Assembly: GCF_020537505.1 (NCBI RefSeq)
Contig: NZ_JAJBMO010000017.1
Coordinates: 1-64,000 of the forward strand
Reading direction: 5' to 3'
DNA length: 64,000 nucleotides
Source of the DNA: Blautia glucerasea
GTDB lineage: Bacteria > Bacillota > Clostridia > Lachnospirales > Lachnospiraceae
Part shown: positions 34,575-43,865 of the stretch, piece by piece
Layout: every line of letters begins with the position of its first letter
How positions within the stretch are numbered: the stretch's first letter is position 1
Made by a program: the position numbers and the translations under genes
The notes under the pieces: model-generated
The model's input: the letters and a program-made list of their open reading frames with translations, nothing else
Told to the model about the DNA's origin: nothing
Databases searched by the model: none

Positions 34575-34607
34575 GGGAGTGTTTGCCAGCAGACACTCCC
34601 GTTTTTG
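34575..34607 (+). terminator. Attenuating terminator between binding protein and permeases
   Basis: GGGAGTGT (34575-34582) pairs with ACACTCCC (34593-34600), 10-nt loop, then GTTTTTG. Placement after the binding-protein gene is common in importer operons and sets the protein ratio by partial read-through. Confidence 0.8.
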
Positions 34608-34659
34608 TTGAAAAAATTCGAAATTTTAATGGTTTTTGACACAGAAAGGAAGGAATTTT

Positions 34660-35538
34660 ATGAACAAGGTATTAGGTAATAAGAAAGCGATATCCCTTTT
34701 CGTAGTTCCGGCACTGATTATTTACACCATTATTGTAATGGTACCGGTTATCTGGTCGTTGTATTATTCATTCTTCAGCGGCAGCCCGGGACTTCAGTGG
34801 GAATTTGCCGGATTTGACAATTATGCAAGACTTTTCAGAGACAAGAACTTTTTGAATGCATTGACAGTAAACTGTAAATATGTATTGGTAGTAACCGTTG
34901 GTCAGGTTGGAATGGGACTTTTACTTTCCCTGATGTTTAAATTCTGGCTGAGAAGATGCAAAACTATCGTAAGAACTCTGGTTTTCTTCCCGGTAGTACT
35001 TCCTACTGTTGCAGTAGGTCAGCTGTTTGCAAAGATCTATGAGATTCAGCCAAACTATGGTCTGTTAAACTCATTGCTTGACTCTCTTGGTTTTACGAAC
35101 CTTGTTCAGCCATGGATCGGTCAGTCCAGCACAGCTCTCTGGGCATTGTGCGTAATGGATATCTGGGTAGCCATGGGATTCTATTCCGTAATTTTCTATG
35201 GAGCACTCCTTGATATCTCTGATGATGTCCTGGAAGCAGCCAGAATCGACGGCTGCGGTGGATGGCAGTTATTTAAAAACATTCTTCTTCCGCTTCTTCG
35301 TCCGATGGTAATTACCAGCCTTGTATTCAGCTTCTCCGGAACTGTAAAAATGTTCGAGTCTGCTATGGCTCTTACAAAGGGCGGACCTGGAAGTGCAACA
35401 AAATCACTGTCCATGTATATGTATGACGTTGCATTTACTTATAATAAGGTTGGTTACGCCAGCGTTATCGCAATCGTGATCTTCCTGATCTGTGTAGTTG
35501 GATCTCTTGTTATCAACAGATTTGATGTGAAAGACTGA
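34660..35538 (+). CDS. ABC sugar permease, first subunit
   Basis: 292 aa from ATG 34660 (GGAAGG site; the eight codons before it are dismissed). Six transmembrane helices and the EAA loop typical of CUT1 permeases (DVLEAARIDGCGGWQLFKNILLPLLRP) that docks the ATPase. It forms the channel with the second permease 14 bp downstream. No ATP-binding gene is in the operon, so a shared MsmK-type ATPase elsewhere is presumed, as is common in Firmicutes. Confidence 0.9.
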   Translation: MNKVLGNKKAISLFVVPALIIYTIIVMVPVIWSLYYSFFSGSPGLQWEFAGFDNYARLFRDKNFLNALTVNCKYVLVVTVGQVGMGLLLSLMFKFWLRRCKTIVRTLVFFPVVLPTVAVGQLFAKIYEIQPNYGLLNSLLDSLGFTNLVQPWIGQSSTALWALCVMDIWVAMGFYSVIFYGALLDISDDVLEAARIDGCGGWQLFKNILLPLLRPMVITSLVFSFSGTVKMFESAMALTKGGPGSATKSLSMYMYDVAFTYNKVGYASVIAIVIFLICVVGSLVINRFDVKD

Positions 35539-35552
35539 AAGGAGGAAATATT

Positions 35553-36380
35553 ATGAAAAAAGTAAAAGCAGCTTTTCGAGGAATTGTAATTTTCCTTCTT
35601 TGCGTAATTGAGATCTATCCGTTATTCTGGATGCTTACTGCATCCTTCAAGAAACAGGCTGAGTGGAGTGAGAAGCCAGCTTATGCGTTAAATGATGGCT
35701 TTTATTTTCAAAACTACTCTGATGCATGGACGAGAGGACATATGTCCACCTTCTTTAAGAACAGTTTGATCACTACATTAGTAGCACTTGTATTTATTGT
35801 ATTTTTCTCAGTAACTGTAGGATTTGCTGTAACAAAGATGAAATGGAAATTCAGAAATGCAGTTGCACAGTATTTCCGTTTCGGTATCATGATTCCGGTA
35901 GCAATTGCTTTGATCCCGCTGTTCCAGATTTACAGCAGATCAAACCTGTTAAATACCAGAATATGTCTGATCATTACGTACATAGCATTCGGTTTGTCGT
36001 TGTCCATTTATCTGGTTCAGGGATATCTTCGTTCCTTCCCGGATGATATTATGGAGGCAGCTGTTATTGATGGCTGCGGTATTTACAGACTGATGTGGCA
36101 TATTGTAACACCACTTATGAAGAACTCTATTGTAACCGTACTGGTTCTTCAGTTCTTCTTCAAATGGAACGACCTTCTGTTTTCCATGACATTCATCAGT
36201 GATTCTGCACTGAAGACTGTTCAGACAGGACTTCTGTACTTCTCTGATGAGTTTGGATCCAAGAACTGGGGTGCAATCTTCGCCTCTGTATCCATGAGTG
36301 TATTCCCACTTCTGATTCTGTACATGGCACTGAATAAGAAACTGATGGAAGGTATGACAGCCGGAGCTGTAAAGGGTTGA
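35553..36380 (+). CDS. ABC sugar permease, second subunit
   Basis: 275 aa with six predicted transmembrane segments and the EAA loop DDIMEAAVIDGCGIYRLMWH followed by PLMKNSIVTVL. AAAGGAGG lies 7 nt before the ATG. It partners the preceding permease. The next gene, a cytoplasmic glycosidase, begins 4 bp after its stop, so uptake and cleavage are tightly coupled. Confidence 0.9.
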   Translation: MKKVKAAFRGIVIFLLCVIEIYPLFWMLTASFKKQAEWSEKPAYALNDGFYFQNYSDAWTRGHMSTFFKNSLITTLVALVFIVFFSVTVGFAVTKMKWKFRNAVAQYFRFGIMIPVAIALIPLFQIYSRSNLLNTRICLIITYIAFGLSLSIYLVQGYLRSFPDDIMEAAVIDGCGIYRLMWHIVTPLMKNSIVTVLVLQFFFKWNDLLFSMTFISDSALKTVQTGLLYFSDEFGSKNWGAIFASVSMSVFPLLILYMALNKKLMEGMTAGAVKG

Positions 36381-36384
36381 TTTT

Positions 36385-37686
36385 ATGGAAGATAAAAGGA
36401 CAGAGCAGTATAGACAGGAATTAAAAGAATTTGTAATGTCTCACACGGAGGATGTGCTTAAGAATCCGCGAAGCTTTATCCGTTATCCGTTTATTGATCC
36501 AGGTTCCGTTTACGATGGAAATGTATGGGACTGGGATACCTACTGGTCCGTATATGGCTTTCTAAATCTGGCGGATTCCTACCAGGATCCGTCTGTGAAG
36601 CCAAGAATTATAGAGCACGCACAGGGAAATATCCGCAATTTCTTTGACCATCAGTTGGAAGATGGATATATTCCCATGATGATCGAGGTTGCAGACTGGC
36701 CGGAGCCTTATCTGAATATGAGGCATAAGGAAGGCAAAATTATGAATATGCATAAGCCCTTCCTTTGCAGCCAGATGTGCCTGATCAGTGATTATACCGG
36801 TGATTATGCCTGGACAAAAGAATTTCTTCCTGGCGTGGCGAAGTATTTTGACTGTTATAATCACTATTATTTTCATGAAAACAGCGGACTGTATGTATGG
36901 CAGGATGATATTATGATCGGTATGGACAATGATCCGGCTACCTTTGGCCGTCCACCATTTTCCACTGCGAACATTTACCTTAACAGCTTCATGTGCGTAG
37001 AGCTGGAAGCTGGTGCCAAATTATATAGAAAGTTCGGCAAAGAGGAAGAGGCGAAGAAGCTTCTTGAGAAACGTCAGGCATTGATTGAGGCAATCCAGCA
37101 GGAATGCTGGGACAAACGTGACCGTTTCTTCTATTCTGTTGATGTGGATATTAAGACCAGAAAATATGACTGGTTCCATCAGGGGCTTGGGGTTTTCTGG
37201 AAAACACTGCCCATTAAAATTCGTGTATGGTCCGGATTTATTCCTATGTATGCAGGAATTGCCACGAAGGAGCAGGCAGCAGACATGGTAAAGCATATTT
37301 TTGATCCCGATACCTTTGGTTCTGACTTCGGTCTGACCACGCTTTCAAAGGATGAAAAAATGTTTGACCTGTCTGTTACCAATAACCCGTCCAACTGGCT
37401 TGGCCCGATCTGGCTGGTTGCAAACTATGTGGTATTCCGCGGACTTTTGAACTACGGATACCGCATGGAGGCGGAAATTATGTATAAGCGCACCATGCGC
37501 CTTCTCGGAGAAGACCTGGAGAAAACAGGCAGCCTTCATGAATACTACAACCCATTTAATGGAGAGCCGGTTATGAACGGCGGCTTCATCAACTGGAATG
37601 TACTGGCACTGAATATGGCAGACGAACTGGAAGGCAAGAAGCCAATGTGCCTGCCGGAGCTGCTGGAAAAACAGGCAGAAAAGTAA
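36385..37686 (+). CDS. (alpha/alpha)6-barrel glycoside hydrolase, GH63/GH37-like
   Basis: 433 aa without signal peptide. Motifs VWDWDTYWSVYG near residue 50, the probable acid in IGMDNDPATF (about 180), and LHEYYNPFNGEP with a catalytic Glu (about 384) followed by GFINWN mark the MGH1-like branch related to GH63 and GH37 trehalase/glucosidases. Its length is that of a bare catalytic domain. The ribosome site lies in the end of the permease gene. It probably removes a terminal alpha-linked sugar from the imported oligosaccharide; whether glucose, mannose or another sugar cannot be said. A terminator follows. Confidence 0.75.
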   Translation: MEDKRTEQYRQELKEFVMSHTEDVLKNPRSFIRYPFIDPGSVYDGNVWDWDTYWSVYGFLNLADSYQDPSVKPRIIEHAQGNIRNFFDHQLEDGYIPMMIEVADWPEPYLNMRHKEGKIMNMHKPFLCSQMCLISDYTGDYAWTKEFLPGVAKYFDCYNHYYFHENSGLYVWQDDIMIGMDNDPATFGRPPFSTANIYLNSFMCVELEAGAKLYRKFGKEEEAKKLLEKRQALIEAIQQECWDKRDRFFYSVDVDIKTRKYDWFHQGLGVFWKTLPIKIRVWSGFIPMYAGIATKEQAADMVKHIFDPDTFGSDFGLTTLSKDEKMFDLSVTNNPSNWLGPIWLVANYVVFRGLLNYGYRMEAEIMYKRTMRLLGEDLEKTGSLHEYYNPFNGEPVMNGGFINWNVLALNMADELEGKKPMCLPELLEKQAEK

Positions 37687-37731
37687 TCATTAGAATAAGG
37701 TTTTTCTGCTGTGAGGTAAGTAAATATAGGA

Positions 37732-37771
37732 AAAGGATTGCAGAATACGTGGGATTTTGCAGTCCTTTTTG
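37732..37771 (+). terminator. Terminator of the importer operon
   Basis: AAAGGATTGCAGAAT (37732-37746) pairs with ATTTTGCAGTCCTTT (37754-37768), 15 bp with two G-U pairs and a 7-nt loop, followed by T-run. Confidence 0.75.
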
Positions 37772-37783
37772 TTTGCCAGATAC

Positions 37784-37812
37784 TGTACAAAAAAATGCAG
37801 AGCGGTTATACT
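37784..37812 (+). promoter_or_regulatory. Promoter for GH43
   Basis: TGTACA (37784-37789), 17-nt spacer, TATACT (37807-37812) directly after the terminator of the previous operon, so GH43 is separately transcribed. The -35 box is only fair. Confidence 0.5.
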
Positions 37813-37847
37813 TAAACTATAAGCTCTTGCAGGGAGGTGCTGAGGAA

Positions 37848-37898
37848 ATGGGGCAGATAAAAGAAAATATTTATACTGACGGGAGGACTATAGTGTGA
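37848..37898 (+). CDS. 16-codon upstream open frame overlapping the GH43 start
   Basis: AGGGAGG (37831-37837) lies 10 nt before ATG 37848, which opens MGQIKENIYTDGRTIV and stops at TGA 37896-37898, overlapping the GTG start of GH43 at 37895. The overlap (GTGTGA) is the classic form of translational coupling. Whether the peptide matters or only its translation is unknown. Confidence 0.45.
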   Translation: MGQIKENIYTDGRTIV

Positions 37899-39628
37899 TT
37901 CAGAACCCGATTCTTCCGGGATTTTGCCCGGATCCAAGTATTATACGAGTTGGAGAAGATTATTATATTGCAAATTCAAGCTTTGAATGGTGGCCGGGTG
38001 TGAAAATCTATCATTCTAAAGATCTGATGCATTATGAACAGCTGCCATCGCCCCTGAACCGAATGAGCCAGCTTAATATGGTTGGCGAGGGTGATTCCTG
38101 TGGTGTATGGGCACCGGATATTTCCTGGGATGGGGAATACTTCTGGCTGGTTTATACGGACGTGAAAACCCGTACAGGAGGACTTTTTAATACCCATAAT
38201 TATCTTGTAAAATCAAAGGACATCCGTGGCGGCTGGCTGGAACCGGTTTATCTGAACAGCTCAGGCTTTGACCCATCTGTATTTCACGATACAGATGGAA
38301 AAATGTATATTGTAAATATGATCAACAATTTTAAGGGAATTCTGGTACAGGAGTATGACCCTGAGAAGGAATGCCTGGTGGGAGAGGCGAAAAATGTCTT
38401 TCCGGGAACCGGACGAGGCTATACAGAAGGTCCACATATTTACCATATTGGAGAATATTATTATCTGCTGATGGCAGAAGGGGGAACCGGATATGAGCAT
38501 ATGGTAACTATGGCAAGAGCAAAATCTATCTGGGGACCTTATGAGGAGGATCCGGGGAATCCGGTGCTGACTTCCGATAAGGAGAATAGGGATGCCCTGC
38601 AGCGCTGTGGTCATGCAGACATTGTATGCACTCAGAATGGGGAGTGGTATATGGTTTATCTTTGTGGCAGACCGCCGAAGGGCAGCAGACAGTGCGTGCT
38701 TGGCCGTGAAACCGCAATTCAGAAGATGGTATGGAACGAAGAGGGTTGGTTAAGACTGGCCTGCGGTGGAAGATTTGGACAGTGGGAGACAGAGGAGCCA
38801 ACTGGAATCCCGGAGTGTCTTTTCCAGGAGGAAGAGGGGAAGGATTATGGAAAAGAAGACTTTGATTTAGAAATTGCAGACAGTGCTGGAAATAATGAAA
38901 CTGCAAAGAATGCGGACATTGCTGAAATTCTTTCGAAAACAAAAGAGTATCTGAATGAGAAGAATGCTGTGGACGAAGAATGTGATAAAAAGTTAAGTAT
39001 GCCAGTGAAGAAGACCTCTGCGCTTTTAGATGTGCGCTATACTTCCCTGCGCCAGCCCTATGACAGCTACACCAGCCTGACAGAACGTCCTGGCTATCTC
39101 CGCCTCTACGGTCAGGAATCCCTGAATTCCTGCTATAACGTAAGTCTGGTGGCGCGGCGGCAGCAGGACCGCTATGTTCAGGTGGAAACCTGTGTGGAGT
39201 TTACTCCGACCTGCAGAGAACAAATGGCAGGACTTGCCTATATGTATGACACTGGCAATTTCTACCTTCTGGTAAAGAGCAGAGAGGAAGAGTTTGGCTC
39301 CCAGACACTTGATTTGAAAAAGCCTGCAAAGCTGCGCCTGGTAAAGAGCGATCACTTTGATGTAGAAGATGTGATTCCGGCAATCTCCATCCCGGAAGAA
39401 GGCCCCGTATACCTGCGCGTAATCACCACCCAGGAAGGACTTTACGCAAAATTCTTCTGCTCCCTGGATGGAAAAGACTATCAGGAACTGGCTGAAGTCC
39501 CCACTAACATTCTCACCGACGAGCAAAGCGATGGATTCACCGGTGCTCACTTCGGAATGTACTGTCACGATATGACCGGGCTGAAACGGTATGCGGATTT
39601 TGATTATTTTGAGATTATAAAGAAGTAA
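37895..39628 (+). CDS. GH43 beta-xylosidase / alpha-L-arabinofuranosidase (GTG start)
   Basis: GTG 37895 has GGGAGG (37881-37886) 8 nt upstream; no ATG fits. The 577-aa protein has the five-bladed propeller of GH43 with catalytic base in GFCPDPSIIR (about residue 12), the pKa-modulating Asp in SGFDPSVFHD (about 125) and acid Glu in GYTEGPHIY (about 177). An acidic linker (about 310-370) leads to a C-terminal beta-sandwich as in GH43 subfamilies 11/12. No signal peptide is present. It probably trims xylose or arabinose from imported oligosaccharides. The 263 bp after it are AT-rich and hold the LacI promoter. Confidence 0.85.
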   Translation: MIQNPILPGFCPDPSIIRVGEDYYIANSSFEWWPGVKIYHSKDLMHYEQLPSPLNRMSQLNMVGEGDSCGVWAPDISWDGEYFWLVYTDVKTRTGGLFNTHNYLVKSKDIRGGWLEPVYLNSSGFDPSVFHDTDGKMYIVNMINNFKGILVQEYDPEKECLVGEAKNVFPGTGRGYTEGPHIYHIGEYYYLLMAEGGTGYEHMVTMARAKSIWGPYEEDPGNPVLTSDKENRDALQRCGHADIVCTQNGEWYMVYLCGRPPKGSRQCVLGRETAIQKMVWNEEGWLRLACGGRFGQWETEEPTGIPECLFQEEEGKDYGKEDFDLEIADSAGNNETAKNADIAEILSKTKEYLNEKNAVDEECDKKLSMPVKKTSALLDVRYTSLRQPYDSYTSLTERPGYLRLYGQESLNSCYNVSLVARRQQDRYVQVETCVEFTPTCREQMAGLAYMYDTGNFYLLVKSREEEFGSQTLDLKKPAKLRLVKSDHFDVEDVIPAISIPEEGPVYLRVITTQEGLYAKFFCSLDGKDYQELAEVPTNILTDEQSDGFTGAHFGMYCHDMTGLKRYADFDYFEIIKK

Positions 39629-39868
39629 AAAGGTGGTTTCTTTTTAGGAAAGATTTTCATGTTTAATATGATAGATGCCTTTTGGGTAAAAGGTGAAATA
39701 TAAATATTTGTATTGATTGTATTTTGAAATGTATATAGACTAAAATTATATTTTTGATTGATTGTCAATATAATAATTATATTTTGTACAAATTTTAGAA
39801 AGTAATTTTAGAAATAATAACAATAGATTTTTTTGAAAAAATACTATATACTATGAATAACAAAAAAA

Positions 39869-39882
39869 CGTTAACGCACACG
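39869..39882. promoter_or_regulatory. Candidate operator before the second LacI gene
   Basis: CGTTAACGCACACG shares its right half with the perfect palindrome CGTGTGCGCACACG at 40947-40960 and lies 8 bp before the lacI start, just downstream of TATACT at 39847. Repression of its own gene by the LacI protein is the simplest reading. Confidence 0.6.
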
Positions 39883-39890
39883 GTGATGGG

Positions 39891-40892
39891 ATGGGAGTTA
39901 CAATTAAAGATATTGCAGAACATTGTAGGGTTTCTGTAGGGACCGTGGACAGAGCTTTGAACAATCGGTCTGGGATTAGTGAAAAAACGAAAAATCGTAT
40001 TTTGAAAGCTGCTGAAGAGCTGAATTATCATCCTAATTATATGGGACAGAGTTTAGCTACAGGCAGGACAATGACAATTGGTATGGTATGTTTTGATCTG
40101 TATAATAATTTTTTTCCGGAATTGATCGATACGATAGAGCGACATGCCAAAGAAAAGGGATATTTTATATATTTGATATTAACTCATAGAGAGTTTAAAT
40201 TAGAAAAAGAAGGATTGCAATACTTAAGTGAGAGACAGGTTGATGGAATTATATTATTCCCGATTGGATTAAGCAAGGAATACATTCAGGCCTTGTATGA
40301 TTTGAAAATACCGATAGTTACAATTTACAACAAGTTGGATAACAGATTTCCATTTGTTGGTGTAAATGATAGGAAAGCTATGACAGATGCAGTAATGCAT
40401 ATTGTCAGTAAGGGATATAAAAGAATTACATATCTTACACCTGATATGGGAGCGCAGGAAAAACAAGGATTGAATACCTATACATTAAGACAAAGAACAG
40501 AGGGCTATCTGGATGGAATGAAGGGTGCAGACCTGCTGGATGAGGTTTCTATTTTAACGAAAGGTAGCTTGGAAGAAAAATTGGAAAAATTTATTAAACA
40601 AAATGATTTTTCTAGTAAGACTGCGCTGCTTTGTCTGTGCGATTCTTATGCAATTGATGCTATGGCGTATCTGCAAAATAAAGGAATTCATGTCCCTGAA
40701 CAGGTTGGAATTATGGGATATGATGATGTGGATCAGTTGAAATATATACATCCAAGAATCACGACCATAAAATATTCAGTTTTGCGTATGGGGAAAATAG
40801 CGATAGATATGCTGTTCCAGAATATGGAACAGAAAATAGATAATCAGGAATGTTTGTTAGAGTATGAAATTGTAGATGGCGAAAGCCTTTAG
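39891..40892 (+). CDS. LacI-family regulator of the ADP-ribosylglycohydrolase block
   Basis: 333 aa, beginning MGVTIKDIAEHCRVSVGTVD, a LacI helix-turn-helix, followed by a sugar-binding core (TIGMVCFDLYNNFFPELID, GIMGYDDVDQLKYIHPRITTI). GATGGGA serves as the ribosome site. The gene is AT-richer than the flanking glycosidase genes. It sits between two related operator sequences (39869 and 40947), so it likely controls itself and the following ADP-ribosylglycohydrolase-like gene and second binding protein. Confidence 0.85.
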   Translation: MGVTIKDIAEHCRVSVGTVDRALNNRSGISEKTKNRILKAAEELNYHPNYMGQSLATGRTMTIGMVCFDLYNNFFPELIDTIERHAKEKGYFIYLILTHREFKLEKEGLQYLSERQVDGIILFPIGLSKEYIQALYDLKIPIVTIYNKLDNRFPFVGVNDRKAMTDAVMHIVSKGYKRITYLTPDMGAQEKQGLNTYTLRQRTEGYLDGMKGADLLDEVSILTKGSLEEKLEKFIKQNDFSSKTALLCLCDSYAIDAMAYLQNKGIHVPEQVGIMGYDDVDQLKYIHPRITTIKYSVLRMGKIAIDMLFQNMEQKIDNQECLLEYEIVDGESL

Positions 40893-40946
40893 TATATGTG
40901 TAGTTTAAACAGATATTTTTATATCTGTTTAAATTATAGATAATTA

Positions 40947-40960
40947 CGTGTGCGCACACG
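40947..40960. promoter_or_regulatory. Perfect palindromic LacI operator
   Basis: CGTGTGCGCACACG is a perfect 14-bp palindrome with the central CG usual for LacI operators, 34 bp before the ADP-ribosylglycohydrolase-like gene. The related half site precedes the lacI gene itself. Confidence 0.7.
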
Positions 40961-40994
40961 GAAATATAAAATAAAATTTTATAGGAGGATAAGA

Positions 40995-42356
40995 ATGAAA
41001 ATTGAAAATGTGAAATACGTTCCATGTTCTCAGGATGAGCTATGGGAAAAAGTAGACGAGATTGCAAGATACCTGAGACTGACAGCTGAATTTGGCTGTG
41101 CTGACAGTGGAAAAAAGATTTTTAATGAATTTGAAAATGAACTTACAAAGCTTATTAGCCAATTTCAGGAACTTGTTTTGCAGCAAAAAGATCCTGATGA
41201 ACCTGATGATATTGAAGAAATAAGAAAATTAAGGCCAGATGGACCACGAAGAATGACAGATAATCTTCCGAAAGATTATAAAACAAGGTTGCGTGGTGCA
41301 TTTTATGGCAGAATGGCAGGTTGTACATTAGGAGCAGCACTGGAATTCAATCCAATTGAAACCATGAAAGCGTGGGCTGAATATAATGGAGATTCGTTTC
41401 CTCTTACCGATTATTGGAGTAAGATCAAGGATCCTATGAATGCACATTATATTACAGGAAAAAATATAGATCTTACGAAGAACCATATGGATGCAGTGCC
41501 TCCAGATGATGATACTATTTATACTCTTCTGGGACTTCTACTGATGGAAGAATATGGAATGGATTTTACCCATGAAGATATGGCACAAATCTGGCAGAAG
41601 TACCTTCCAATAAAAGGAGAGAATGGAAGCTGGGGATGCTATTGGGGTGAACGCATTATGATGCTGAATTTAAAGAAGGGTATGAATGTTTCTGAAGCGG
41701 GTATTAATGGAAACCCCAATCTCCAGAATATTGCAGGATGGACAAGAGCGGATTCTTATGGGTATGTATGTCCCGGCTGGCCAGAAAAAGCTGCTTATCT
41801 GGCGTATAAAGACTGTTCCATCAATCATAGGAGAAATGGTGTATATGGTGCAATGTTTATGGCTGCTACAATTTCTGCTGCATTTGTAGTAGATGATCCA
41901 ATGGAAGCTGTGAAAATTGGTCTGACAGAAATTCCGGAAAATTGCTTGTTTGCAGAAGGTATTCGCTGGGCGCTTGATAATAAATCCCAAAATTATCAGG
42001 AAGCAGCGGACAAAACATGGAAAAGATATGCTGGAATGTTTAACGGAAGTGCATTAACAAATGCTATTCATGTTGTAATGGGGTTGGATATAGGAGGAAG
42101 AGATTTTACTAAAATCATTGGTGAAACAATTGCTATGAGTGGCGATAATGACTGTACAGGCGCAACTGCAGGAAGTATTGCCGGAGCAGTAATTGGAATT
42201 GATAATATTCCAGAAAACTGGACGCGTCCATTTAATGGAAGAATGCATATTTATTTAAAAAAACTTCCAGAATATCTGGATATAGAAGAGGTTTGCGATA
42301 GGTTTGAGGTTCTTGCAAAGAAATTTGTAGCAGAATATTGGGGGGAGAAAGAGTGA
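40995..42356 (+). CDS. ADP-ribosylglycohydrolase-family protein
   Basis: Start ATG 40995 follows TAGGAGGATAAG; 453 aa. An N-terminal helical region of about 100 residues precedes the ADP-ribosylglycohydrolase fold: RGAFYGRMAGCTLGAALEF, the metal site PPDDDTIYT (about residue 171) and SGDNDCTGATAGSIAGA (about 382). Family members bind two magnesium ions and cleave N- or O-glycosidic bonds to ribose. Within a glycan locus and under a LacI repressor it more likely acts as a glycosidase on a plant sugar or nucleoside than in ADP-ribose signalling, which is inference. The next gene is an orphan sugar-binding protein. Confidence 0.8.
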   Translation: MKIENVKYVPCSQDELWEKVDEIARYLRLTAEFGCADSGKKIFNEFENELTKLISQFQELVLQQKDPDEPDDIEEIRKLRPDGPRRMTDNLPKDYKTRLRGAFYGRMAGCTLGAALEFNPIETMKAWAEYNGDSFPLTDYWSKIKDPMNAHYITGKNIDLTKNHMDAVPPDDDTIYTLLGLLLMEEYGMDFTHEDMAQIWQKYLPIKGENGSWGCYWGERIMMLNLKKGMNVSEAGINGNPNLQNIAGWTRADSYGYVCPGWPEKAAYLAYKDCSINHRRNGVYGAMFMAATISAAFVVDDPMEAVKIGLTEIPENCLFAEGIRWALDNKSQNYQEAADKTWKRYAGMFNGSALTNAIHVVMGLDIGGRDFTKIIGETIAMSGDNDCTGATAGSIAGAVIGIDNIPENWTRPFNGRMHIYLKKLPEYLDIEEVCDRFEVLAKKFVAEYWGEKE

Positions 42357-42455
42357 CCTAAACGTTATTCTTTACCAAAATATAATATAAAGCGAAAGTC
42401 AGCCAACATGTTTCATGACCCATTGGTGCCTTTTGCAGAAAGGTGGATTATAATA

Positions 42456-43751
42456 ATGAAAAAAACAGTATTAACTATTTTAATGGCAACATTAACGGCA
42501 AGCACCATGTTTGCAGTTTCTACATTCGCAGCAGACTACTCAGGAGAAGATCCGCAGCTTAAGAAAAATATTAAGATTCTTACAAATTGGGCAGAGGAGG
42601 ATGACCTGTTAACCAAAATCTGTGAAGATTACCAGAAGAATGTAAACCCAAATTTTACATGGGAGTATGAGATGGTTGCTCCGGACAACCTACAACAGAA
42701 GATTGCTACACTGGCAGCATCCAATGACCTTCCAGATATATTTACTTATGAGTCTGGTGCTCCGCTTAGTGTACTGATTGATTCCGGCAAAGTGAAAAAT
42801 ATTTCTAAGGCTATTGATGAACTTGGAACTGTTGGTTGCTTAAACAGTGGTGCTGTTGATTTACTGAAAGGATTATCCGGAACAGATGATCTTTATGATC
42901 TCCCTTTTGGAATGAATGTGGAAGGGTTCTGGTACAACAAAGCTCTGTTCGAGCAAGCAGGATGTGAGGTGCCTACAACATGGAATGAGTTTGAGGTGGT
43001 TCTGCAGAAACTTTCTGATGTTGGCATTCAGCCTCTTACAGCAGGGGGCGCTGACAAATGGGGAGCAACACGGCTGATTAATGCTTATGCGGTAAGGACA
43101 GCCGGAAATGATATTATGACAAAAGCAGCTGATGGCGAAGTTGCTTACACAGATGCGAAATTGATTGCTGCAGCTAATAAGATTGCAGATTGGGCAAAAA
43201 AAGGATATTTTGGAGAAGGCATCACAACAGTTGATATGAACACAGCTGGTTCTATGTTAATGAGTGGAAAAGCTGCTATTTTTTACAACGGTACCTGGTT
43301 TACTCAGAACCTGACAGATGATTCTCAGAACTTAGCTGGCGAGGACGGAATCGGATTCTTCAATATTCCAATTGTAGATGAGTCAATCAGTTCTTCTACT
43401 TCCTATTCTATGAACTGTGGAAATATTCTTGCTCTTGACAATGATAAATATGATGAGGCTACGGGCTGGTTTCTAAAATATTTTATGGAAAACATTGGAA
43501 ACCTTGCAATGGAAGAGCAAGGATCGGTTAAAGGTTATACATACGATGTTGCAGCAGAGGATATGGACAGTTATACCAAACTTGTTCTTGACGAGATTGA
43601 TAAAGCTACAGAGGGATTTGCATGGTGGGAAGCAAAAATGCCCAGCGAAATCTCCAAGACTGCACAAGAAAATGTACAGCCTCTGCTGAACGGTGAAATG
43701 ACAGGCGAAGAATATATGCAATCCATTCAGGATGTATATGAAATGCAGTAA
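42456..43751 (+). CDS. Orphan ABC sugar-binding protein, paralogue of 33233-34537
   Basis: 431 aa from ATG 42456 (AAAGGTGG upstream). Like its paralogue it has a signal peptide without lipobox Cys and differs by only about 45-50 residues by eye plus a 3-residue gap near residue 50. The homology continues about 40 bp past the stop codon (AACTTTGAATTTCAAATG against AGCTTTGAACTTCAAATG), so the gene was copied with its 3' flank. No permease or ATPase adjoins it, so it probably delivers a related sugar to the permeases at 34660-36380. Several changes lie in the middle of the protein where ligand specificity may be set. Confidence 0.85.
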   Translation: MKKTVLTILMATLTASTMFAVSTFAADYSGEDPQLKKNIKILTNWAEEDDLLTKICEDYQKNVNPNFTWEYEMVAPDNLQQKIATLAASNDLPDIFTYESGAPLSVLIDSGKVKNISKAIDELGTVGCLNSGAVDLLKGLSGTDDLYDLPFGMNVEGFWYNKALFEQAGCEVPTTWNEFEVVLQKLSDVGIQPLTAGGADKWGATRLINAYAVRTAGNDIMTKAADGEVAYTDAKLIAAANKIADWAKKGYFGEGITTVDMNTAGSMLMSGKAAIFYNGTWFTQNLTDDSQNLAGEDGIGFFNIPIVDESISSSTSYSMNCGNILALDNDKYDEATGWFLKYFMENIGNLAMEEQGSVKGYTYDVAAEDMDSYTKLVLDEIDKATEGFAWWEAKMPSEISKTAQENVQPLLNGEMTGEEYMQSIQDVYEMQ

Positions 43752-43865
43752 ATAACGTTTTAGAAATATAAACTTTGAATTTCAAATGAAAATGCTGAAG
43801 TGCAGAATCTTTGATTCTCGTATTGAAAAAACAGAAGGATGTTAAAGGTTAAGTTACTGCTCATT

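Noticed and set aside
40995..42356. Antiphage or toxin-type ADP-ribosylation module
   Set aside because: There is no ADP-ribosyltransferase or macrodomain partner nearby and the gene is under a sugar-type LacI operator.
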